The notes under the pieces: model-generated | Told to the model about the DNA's origin: nothing | Database searches by the model: none | The model's input: only the letters and a program-made list of their open reading frames with translations | Position numbers and translations under genes: made by a program | DNA from: Candidatus Calidifonticultor daggyaiensis | GTDB lineage: Bacteria > Actinomycetota > Humimicrobiia > Humimicrobiales > Humimicrobiaceae | Direction: 5' to 3' | Assembly (NCBI GenBank): GCA_015661035.1 | Contig: JACVJA010000129.1 | Span: 1-5,411 of the forward strand | DNA: 5,411 nucleotides | Shown: positions 1-5,059 of the stretch, one piece after another | Numbering within the stretch: position 1 is the stretch's first letter | Layout: every line of letters begins with the position of its first letter

Positions 1-417
1 ATCAGGTAAAATTTCATATTCTATTTCCTCAGTGACAGGGTCATACTTCTTTAGTTCTCCTTCGTGCAGAGCCACGACATTGATTTTTTCGTATTCACCA
101 GTGCGTAGTGCTAATTGTAAAAATCCTCTATAACCAATTTGAAGTTGCGGTTTTACCCCTTCATCTTTAAGATGGTAGGGAATAACAAAACTGAAGCCAA
201 GAGAGTTATCAATTGGTAGGTCTAATGCAACCGCTTTCAGGCAGGTTCTTATTAAATCTTGCGGTTGGCATTTTCTCAAATGTGTTTCTTGTTCTAAAAG
301 AGAAATCAAAGAGGCAACAAACTGCCTTGATTTCTCACCAAGAATCTGTTTTAACCTTTTTTCTGTTTCCTCTTTTGTAAGATATTCTGTAATACTTAAA
401 CTTTTTGTATTAGTCAT
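1..417 (-). CDS. recT: RecT-family single-strand annealing protein, N-terminal part (runs off window)
   Basis: Partial gene: the first 139 codons are visible and the 3' part lies beyond position 1. RecT proteins bind single-stranded DNA and anneal complementary strands in phage homologous recombination, usually with a partner 5'-3' exonuclease (not in this window). The translation starts MTNTKSLSITEYLTKEE. It carries the family core: a KAVALDLPIDNSLGFSFVIPY stretch (about residues 69-89), then PQLQIGYRGFLQLALRTGEY (about 97-116) and INVVALHEGEL, matching the conserved 'GL-x-P...G-x-VPY...Q-x-x-GY-x-G-x-x-x-L-x-x-R-x-G' pattern of RecT. RecT proteins are typically about 270-300 aa, so roughly half is present. 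The ATG at 417-415 overlaps the end of the upstream 61-aa gene by 8 bp, which suggests translational coupling. It has its own AAAGGAGGT ribosome site about 9 nt upstream. It is the last visible gene of the operon driven from about 1500. The family call rests on recognised motifs, not on a search. Confidence 0.93.
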   Translation of the reverse strand, partial: MTNTKSLSITEYLTKEETEKRLKQILGEKSRQFVASLISLLEQETHLRKCQPQDLIRTCLKAVALDLPIDNSLGFSFVIPYHLKDEGVKPQLQIGYRGFLQLALRTGEYEKINVVALHEGELKKYDPVTEEIEYEILPD

Positions 418-595
418 TGTATTTTACCTCCTTTGCTCTATAAAATGTTATTGCCCCATATTTATCTTGTTTAATACGGGGAATAAAATAATCTCTTAAT
501 ACTTTTCCACATCTACTACAATGTTTAATCAAAATTCCAGCAATAAGTTCGCTTTTTGTTCTGTGTCCAAAAATTTTGCATATTAATTTTTTCAT
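410..595 (-). CDS. Small Cys/His putative zinc-binding phage protein (61 aa)
   Basis: The ATG at 595-593 is chosen because it sits 8 nt after a full GGAGG site. A GTG nine bases further upstream lies inside that ribosome site and cannot be the real start. The protein begins MKKLICKIFGHR and has C6, H11 and the pair C26-S-R-C29-G, a plausible C-x4-H...C-x2-C zinc knuckle. It is followed by a basic, aromatic tail. The 'MKKLxCKxFGH ... CxRCGK' shape resembles small phage proteins of the DUF1660 type, for which I know no established function. It lies between the 157-aa gene and recT; its stop codon overlaps the recT start, so it is probably co-translated with recT. A nucleic-acid-binding accessory role is an inference from the zinc-knuckle pattern and position only. 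Confidence 0.82.
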   Translation of the reverse strand: MKKLICKIFGHRTKSELIAGILIKHCSRCGKVLRDYFIPRIKQDKYGAITFYRAKEVKYND

Positions 596-599
596 TTTT

Positions 600-611
600 A
601 TCACCTCCTTT
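600..611 (-). promoter_or_regulatory. Strong ribosome binding site that fixes the start of the 61-aa gene
   Basis: On the minus strand this reads AAAGGAGGTGAT, close to a full match to the 16S rRNA 3' end. It is followed by AAAA and then ATG at 595. Because the GTG at 604-602 is part of this site, the longer reading of the gene is rejected. Almost the same block precedes the 66-aa gene at 1342-1351. Confidence 0.85.
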
Positions 612-666
612 CTATTTTTCTTTCAACTTCCAATACTTTAATAACTTTTGCCTATCTTCATTATTA

Positions 667-1140
667 TTAACTTTTGAAATTTGCCTTCGCAACTAAAATC
701 AATTCAAGATTATTCAATGCAATATCCGCATTCCAAAAAAGTTTTGGTATGTCTACAATGTTATATTTCTCAATTTTTGAATTCAAGCATTTCAATATAT
801 CAATTAATTTTGAATATTCTGAAAATGGATGTAGATTTACATTCGTTTTAACATTAATTATTACTGTTTCACTAAATTCAAACACAGTTTTTTCTTTGTA
901 TATAAAAGATAGCCATTCACCAAAGCTTTTGAAAATATATTTATATTCTTTAGGAAGAGCAATAACATCTTTAAACAAATCATTAAAAATATCATCTATT
1001 TCATCTTTTCTAATTTCAAAAAATCTATTTAATCCTTCGAAATAAATAAGATAGATAGAATCTGAAGATACATCATTTATAAATATTCTCTTTTCTCTAA
1101 ATTCAGGATAGATTTTATAAATAAGTTCTTTACTCATCAT
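667..1140 (-). CDS. Unrecognised phage protein (157 aa)
   Basis: I do not recognise a family. The protein is rich in Ile, Phe, Lys and Glu, with alternating hydrophobic stretches and no clear signal peptide or membrane helix, so it is probably a small soluble alpha/beta protein. No cysteine pairs or catalytic motif stand out. The start at 1140 overlaps the stop of the 66-aa gene by 4 bp (ATGA). An AAGGAGGT site lies about 7 nt upstream; a second ATG directly after it (1137) is equally possible. It is the second gene of the recT operon. Its stop at 669-667 leaves a 71-bp gap to the next start, unlike the other gene junctions here. A different frame stays open through that gap to a TAG at 614-612, so the true C-terminus could differ. 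Confidence 0.8.
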   Translation of the reverse strand: MMSKELIYKIYPEFREKRIFINDVSSDSIYLIYFEGLNRFFEIRKDEIDDIFNDLFKDVIALPKEYKYIFKSFGEWLSFIYKEKTVFEFSETVIINVKTNVNLHPFSEYSKLIDILKCLNSKIEKYNIVDIPKLFWNADIALNNLELILVAKANFKS

Positions 1141-1337
1141 TTTATTACCTCCTTATTTTTACGACATTCTTTACAAAGTATAACATCGTTTTCATAATCG
1201 TAAACCCAGTTTTGTTCAATTGATTTGTTAACTACATCTTCTCTTGTATAACCTTTGATTACAGCATCACATTCTGAACATCTTATAAAATAGCATCCAT
1301 AATTTACTTGACTTGGTCTTATTTTGTAGTATGTCAT
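1137..1337 (-). CDS. Small four-cysteine zinc-ribbon-like protein (66 aa), first gene of recT operon
   Basis: The ATG at 1337-1335 is chosen because a GGAGGTGAT site ends 4 nt upstream. An in-frame ATG at 1364 lies against the U-tract of the terminator and has no ribosome site, so it is rejected. The protein starts MTYYKIRPSQVNYG. It has two Cys pairs, C20-S-E-C23 and C55-K-E-C58, separated by a helix-forming stretch (about residues 31-43), plus an extra C15. This is a typical zinc-ribbon or treble-clef layout, often seen in small DNA-binding phage proteins. It is the first gene after the promoter and terminator region. Its TGA overlaps the next ATG by 4 bp, indicating coupling. The function is unknown; DNA or RNA binding is an inference from the cysteine pattern. 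Confidence 0.85.
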   Translation of the reverse strand: MTYYKIRPSQVNYGCYFIRCSECDAVIKGYTREDVVNKSIEQNWVYDYENDVILCKECRKNKEVIK

Positions 1338-1341
1338 TTTT

Positions 1342-1351
1342 ATCACCTCCT
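1342..1351 (-). promoter_or_regulatory. Ribosome binding site of the 66-aa gene
   Basis: Minus strand AGGAGGTGAT followed by AAAA and ATG at 1337. It begins only about 14 nt after the terminator U-tract. The site therefore lies wholly downstream of the hairpin and is available only in read-through transcripts. It decides the start at 1337 rather than 1364. Confidence 0.85.
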
Positions 1352-1364
1352 TTTCTACTGGCAT

Positions 1365-1429
1365 AAAAAAAGCGGGGGGTAGGGAAATGCCCAGACAGGT
1401 AGGTCTGAGAAAAAAAACCTCCCCCCGCT
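1365..1429 (-). terminator. Strong intrinsic terminator (attenuator position) ahead of the recT operon
   Basis: On the minus strand the arm AGCGGGGGGAGG (1429-1418) pairs with CCTACCCCCCGCT (1383-1371): 9 bp of mostly G-C pairs, one bulged base at 1380, then 3 more pairs. Seven T bases follow (1371-1365, the first being part of the stem). The loop contains an inner hairpin, CAGAC (1407-1403) with GTCTG (1396-1392). The opposite strand also has a T-run shortly after the stem (1433-1439), so the element could stop transcription both ways. It lies downstream of the promoter at 1535-1507 and upstream of the 66-aa gene. It therefore terminates read-through from the giant upstream gene and must also be passed by RNA polymerase starting at its own promoter. 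Confidence 0.88.
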
Positions 1430-1476
1430 ATATTTTTTTAATTTTAACTTTTCTGGGATTTTATGTCTGGGCATTT
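1385..1476 (-). repeat. 13-bp perfect inverted repeat interleaved with the terminator stem
   Basis: AAATGCCCAGACA at 1385-1397 is exactly complementary to TGTCTGGGCATTT at 1464-1476. In the minus-strand RNA the order is: repeat arm 1 (1476-1464), terminator arm 1 (1429-1418), repeat arm 2 (1397-1385, in the terminator loop), terminator arm 2 (1383-1371). The two long stems are thus interleaved, not nested. They would either form a pseudoknot-like fold or compete. Arm 2 also forms half of the small CAGAC/GTCTG hairpin inside the terminator loop. A copy of CCCAGA lies 14 bp after the one in arm 1 (1457-1452). Confidence 0.85.
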
Positions 1477-1506
1477 TTTTTACTCTTTCTATTTCTGTTT
1501 GATACA

Positions 1507-1535
1507 ATTATAACATATAAAAAAAAATTTGTCAA
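1507..1535 (-). promoter_or_regulatory. Consensus sigma70/sigmaA promoter for the recT operon
   Basis: The minus strand has TTGACA at 1535-1530 and TATAAT at 1512-1507, with a spacer of exactly 17 bp. A TGT directly before TATAAT supplies an extended -10 element. Both hexamers match the consensus perfectly. Transcription should start at about 1500 and head towards recT. It lies just after the stop codon of the giant gene, so the recT operon can be expressed independently of the upstream genes. Confidence 0.92.
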
Positions 1536-1537
1536 GA

Positions 1538-1559
1538 GTTTTTTAAAAAATTTTTTTAT
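1538..1559 (-). promoter_or_regulatory. UP element (A/T tracts upstream of the -35 box)
   Basis: Directly upstream of TTGACA, at about -59 to -38, the minus strand has a run of A, a run of T and a second run of A, following the known UP-element pattern (AAA, mixed A/T, TTTT, spacer, AAA) with about one mismatch. UP elements contact the alpha subunit C-terminal domain of RNA polymerase and raise promoter strength. The tract overlaps the last codon of the giant gene. General A/T richness makes a chance match easier here. Confidence 0.6.
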
Positions 1560-4500
1560 CGTGAATATTTTTTTAATGTATCTTGAACTTCTTCGTGAAG
1601 TTCTTTAGTTTTTTCTTGTTTCTCTTCTTGTGAGATACTTGGTTGTTTAAGGTAAGACCTGAACGCTGAATGCATATCTTTAATTTTTTTTCTTTTTAAT
1701 TGTTCACGATGTATTTCAATATCAGGGTCGGAATAAACAGTAATTCCGACCATTCTTAATAACAATTCATTGGCATCTCTTTTTCGTGGAGGATAACCAT
1801 AAAGTTTTCCTTGATAAGCATCATATAAATTCTGAAAATGAAAAACAAGTGGTGTGGTAGTTTGTCTCAATATGTATCTTGCCATTTTTTCTCTTTTTAT
1901 AGATGGTAAATCTCCATCTTGATATATTTTTTTATTTGTAAATGGGTCATAATTATTCAAAGCATTATACATACTTCCAGCAAGACCACCACCGCGTATA
2001 GATGTAAACAATTCTGGAAAATCTAAATACAAATAATTTATTCCTGAAATTGGTAGATGATATGATAAATCAAGATATGTAACTTTTCCTGTTTGTTCAT
2101 CTTTAGCGACTGGAATTACATAAGGTTTGTTTCGTAAAAATAATGGTTTTTTCTCTTCAACCTCTTCCTTTGTTAAACCCAAACCTCTTCTTGCAATCTC
2201 TTCTAAAATGATGAAAAGTATTGTATATTTTAATAATTTCCAAGGTTTTGTTAAAAGAGTTTCAAGTGTATTAGGTATCATTAATGAGTAAAAAGATATA
2301 AATGGAAAAAAGAATCCAGTAACTCCTGAACGAAGTTTTTCAATGATAGGAACAACGAATCTATAATCCAATTGCCATTTATTTGCCCAGTAGATTGCTT
2401 GTTGTGGAGTAGCACCTAAATTTTCTGCCCATTCTGCAAGATATGTCCTTTGAATATGGTCAATTGCACCATAATAACTTGTTAAAAGTTTTCTTAATTT
2501 TCCTGACTTTTCCAGCACAATATCACTAAAAGTTTTCAAAGGGAATATTGAATTTTGAATTTTTTTTATATCAATAGGCTTTAATTCAACATCAAAATAA
2601 CCTGCACCATATAGACCTCTATCTCCCCATTTATGATATAGTGGTCCTTTTGTGATGTAATCTATAATTGCTTGTTTTTGTATCTGCAGATTAATTTTTC
2701 CTTTATGAGGAATAAGTGACCAAACAGGGGCACCCGCTAAATCATTTTGAACTGTTATACCACTAAAGAAATTTCTCACTGTAGTAGCAATACTGAGTGG
2801 AACTTTTGATGCTTTATACCAACTTAATATTTCAGAAAATAATGGTATAAAATGTCTTTCTGGTGTAAAAAATAGTCGTATTTCATCTACTAATCCAGGA
2901 TGTATATATCCATCGTTAAGGGGTCCTAACCTTATATCTCTTTCCACTCCTCGTGGTAATAAATCTTTTACAGCTATAAATCCTTCTTTTGGTGTTTTTG
3001 AAAATAATTCTGAACTTTCTGAAATTGCATCAAGCCACATTGAGTTAGCCAATTGGTATGCTAAATCTCTGAAAGTTCTGTGTAGCATTGCTTCTGCTTC
3101 ATATACCCATCCAGTTTGAATTTTCAATTCTAAACCCAGTTTTTCAACCTCTTGAATTGTCATTGTTTTACTGTCAACTATATCATAATTTTCACTTAAT
3201 CTTTTTGCATCTCTAATTACTTCTTTTGCAAAATCGGACTTAATAATTTCAAGTTCACCCTTTAATTGTGTTGGTCTTGCAGTTAGAAGTATTTCTAATT
3301 CTTTATGTTGTTTTAGAAAATCTTCAAATTTTTTCACTGCATTTGGTGCTACAAGTCGTGCCTTTTCGTTATCAGTTATATACACAGATACAAATTCTGC
3401 AACTTTTTCTGACCCTCTTCTTACATATTGTCTAAAATATTGTGTTGTTTCTTCAGGTAATCTACTATCAGCAATAACTCGTAATTCAGGATTAATTAAT
3501 TTATCTTTTACAAGTAAATCTTGTAAATTATATTTATCATCAAGAGCGTGACCTAATTCGTGTGTAAGAGTTTTTTCTGTAGTTGCAAATTTTAATTCTA
3601 TTTTTGGGTCAATTCCTAATTCCGCTATACCTTTTCTGAAAGCACCAAGTATTCCTTTTCGCATTTTTAATCTTATTTCAACAGGAACACCTATTCTATT
3701 CAATAAATCATTTATTTGATTTCTTAAAGTAGCATCTATTTCTTGGCTTAAATGCATCACTTTTTTACCTTTCAAAGATAAAACATCAATAAGTTCTTTT
3801 TCAGTCATATTAGCAATTTTGGGTATTGTATCATATCCTGCAGAACGCAATCTTTCTGCGTATATTCCATCAAGTCCTTTTATTCTTTCTAAATCTGAAT
3901 CAAGTATTTTACCATCAAATTCAAGTGCATATTTTCCCCATTCATAGAGACTTAATTTATGCTTAAACATACTCGTTCCTATTACACCTTTTGTTCGTGT
4001 AAATCTTGGAATTTGTATTGGTGGTCTACCTGGAATTGGTGAAGGTTTTACATAAAATGTTCTTGCATATTCTCCTAAATGTTCAAGAACTGTATCTTTT
4101 AGTAACAAATGCATATCTTTGGGCACTCTACCTTCATCCCGCCATTTATCATAAATATTTACTAAACTTAAAGATAGTTGTCCTATATGGGTATCTATTT
4201 TTTTAACAATTGGTTCAAATTCTGGAGTTACAGGAATATATTTATTTATCATAAGACCTAATTGTTCTTGTTGTTCTTTTGTTAAATCTTTTAAGAGTGG
4301 TGCAATATTATTTTTTACTCTAAATACTATACTATCAATAATTCTTTGTCTTTCTTTTAATAATCCTTCAATCTCTTTTGTTTGTGCGATTTTAACTGAT
4401 TTTGGCATTTTTGAGTTCCAGACATCTAACAATTTATCATAAAGTTTATACATATTTTTTGTAATAGGATTAGTAAATTCCCAAGTCTGTGGTCTATATT

Positions 4501-5011
4501 TCATTATATCAGGGCTTATAGGCAATATTTCTGGTAATTTATCAATTTCTTCCAATAATTTCATTTTATATTCCAATCTCGGGTCTTTAGGTGGTTCAGG
4601 TAAAGGTTGTGTTGGCACTGATTTTGGAGGCTTAGGAGGAACTCTACTTATTGGTGGAGTCTCTAATTCTATTGGTTGCACAACAGCACGTTCTGCAATT
4701 ATTCGTGCAGATGGAACTTTTTTAACTTTTGGCTCTACTCCAAATATATGATGCGGTGATACAGCAGGTTTTTCGGTTAATCCCCAATGGATATATTTTT
4801 CTGGAATATTATTTATTATATTTTTTAATTTCACATAATTTATATTAAAACCTGTTGGTAGTTCTGTTTTCATTGGCATTATTATATTTCCTTCTGTTGC
4901 TTTATATTTCTCGGGTTCAATTTTTATTGGTATTTCAACTGTTTTTTTAGTTTTTTTATCACCAGTAGTTATTATCATTTTTGATGATGGTCTGTCTATA
5001 TCTATATGCAA
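1556..5011 (-). CDS. Giant polyvalent phage protein: clamp domain III, HhH, HELGH peptidase, phage virion-type C-terminus (1151 aa)
   Basis: Residues are counted from the TTG at 5011. (a) 1-115 read as the end of a DnaN clamp: GFNINYVKLKNII at 54-66 matches the clamp 'GFN-x-x-Y-x-x-x-x-x' strand and helix, and RAVVQPIEL (108-116) fits the clamp C-terminus (VVMPMRL in E. coli). (b) 117-145 is a proline-rich linker. (c) About 146-375 is mainly helical and unrecognised. (d) 376-411, with GLDGIYAERLRSAGY, resembles a helix-hairpin-helix. (e) HELGH at 484-488, with E535 or E539 in SEKVAEFVSVY as the likely third ligand, is a zinc metallopeptidase arrangement seen in phage polyvalent proteins. (f) About 720-1000 resembles phage large-polyvalent-protein domains of the LPD38 type: TVRNFFSG, GATPQQAIYWANKWQLDYR, then hydrophobic segments at about 895-914 and 924-939. 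(g) The tail (about 1097-1151) is charged and probably coiled. The TTG start has no ribosome site. The frame is open to 5059 and continues the upstream clamp apart from one TAA, so this is probably not a true independent start. The stop is TAA. Confidence 0.85.
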   Translation of the reverse strand: MHIDIDRPSSKMIITTGDKKTKKTVEIPIKIEPEKYKATEGNIIMPMKTELPTGFNINYVKLKNIINNIPEKYIHWGLTEKPAVSPHHIFGVEPKVKKVPSARIIAERAVVQPIELETPPISRVPPKPPKSVPTQPLPEPPKDPRLEYKMKLLEEIDKLPEILPISPDIMKYRPQTWEFTNPITKNMYKLYDKLLDVWNSKMPKSVKIAQTKEIEGLLKERQRIIDSIVFRVKNNIAPLLKDLTKEQQEQLGLMINKYIPVTPEFEPIVKKIDTHIGQLSLSLVNIYDKWRDEGRVPKDMHLLLKDTVLEHLGEYARTFYVKPSPIPGRPPIQIPRFTRTKGVIGTSMFKHKLSLYEWGKYALEFDGKILDSDLERIKGLDGIYAERLRSAGYDTIPKIANMTEKELIDVLSLKGKKVMHLSQEIDATLRNQINDLLNRIGVPVEIRLKMRKGILGAFRKGIAELGIDPKIELKFATTEKTLTHELGHALDDKYNLQDLLVKDKLINPELRVIADSRLPEETTQYFRQYVRRGSEKVAEFVSVYITDNEKARLVAPNAVKKFEDFLKQHKELEILLTARPTQLKGELEIIKSDFAKEVIRDAKRLSENYDIVDSKTMTIQEVEKLGLELKIQTGWVYEAEAMLHRTFRDLAYQLANSMWLDAISESSELFSKTPKEGFIAVKDLLPRGVERDIRLGPLNDGYIHPGLVDEIRLFFTPERHFIPLFSEILSWYKASKVPLSIATTVRNFFSGITVQNDLAGAPVWSLIPHKGKINLQIQKQAIIDYITKGPLYHKWGDRGLYGAGYFDVELKPIDIKKIQNSIFPLKTFSDIVLEKSGKLRKLLTSYYGAIDHIQRTYLAEWAENLGATPQQAIYWANKWQLDYRFVVPIIEKLRSGVTGFFFPFISFYSLMIPNTLETLLTKPWKLLKYTILFIILEEIARRGLGLTKEEVEEKKPLFLRNKPYVIPVAKDEQTGKVTYLDLSYHLPISGINYLYLDFPELFTSIRGGGLAGSMYNALNNYDPFTNKKIYQDGDLPSIKREKMARYILRQTTTPLVFHFQNLYDAYQGKLYGYPPRKRDANELLLRMVGITVYSDPDIEIHREQLKRKKIKDMHSAFRSYLKQPSISQEEKQEKTKELHEEVQDTLKKYSR

Positions 5012-5059
5012 GATATTATCTGCTAATTTTGCATACGCTTTTAAGTCTTTTAATAGTTT

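Larger units (their letters stand above)
1338..1500 (-). promoter_or_regulatory. Structured 5' leader RNA of the recT operon (candidate conditional terminator)
   Basis: The predicted transcript starts near an A at 1500, 7 nt after the -10 box, and runs about 163 nt to the ATG of the 66-aa gene. It contains the 13-bp arm, an A-rich segment, the terminator with its inner hairpin, and the ribosome site. Promoter, alternative stem, terminator and gene in this order is the layout of riboswitch, attenuator or antitermination leaders. I do not recognise a known riboswitch class. If most transcripts stop near 1365, the product would be a structured small RNA of about 135 nt. Confidence 0.6.

Noticed and set aside
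674..1045. Plus-strand open frame antisense to the 157-aa gene
   Set aside because: There is no ribosome site and no recognisable protein pattern. It mirrors a minus-strand gene with strong start signals.
1355..1474. 39-codon open frame in the leader (minus strand, ATG at 1474, TAG at 1357-1355), a possible leader peptide
   Set aside because: It lacks a good ribosome site and runs through both hairpins with homopolymer-derived residues. No run of one regulatory amino acid codon is present as in classic attenuation.
1365..1481. Terminal inverted repeats of an insertion sequence, or a CRISPR-like repeat
   Set aside because: The repeats enclose fewer than 100 bp with no transposase. They are hairpin arms next to T-runs and do not recur elsewhere in the window.
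667..1500. Type III toxin-antitoxin locus (promoter, repeat RNA, terminator, toxin)
   Set aside because: The layout is similar, but the leader has no tandem repeats, and the 157-aa protein shows no resemblance that I recognise to ToxN-type nucleases. A 66-aa gene also intervenes.
1387..1608. Plus-strand open frame over the regulatory region (73 codons)
   Set aside because: It starts in the inverted repeat, consists largely of Phe, Leu and Lys from A/T tracts, has no ribosome site and crosses the promoter and the end of the giant gene.
4006..4206. Plus-strand open frame inside the giant gene
   Set aside because: It is a short hydrophobic shadow of the minus-strand coding sequence without a start signal.
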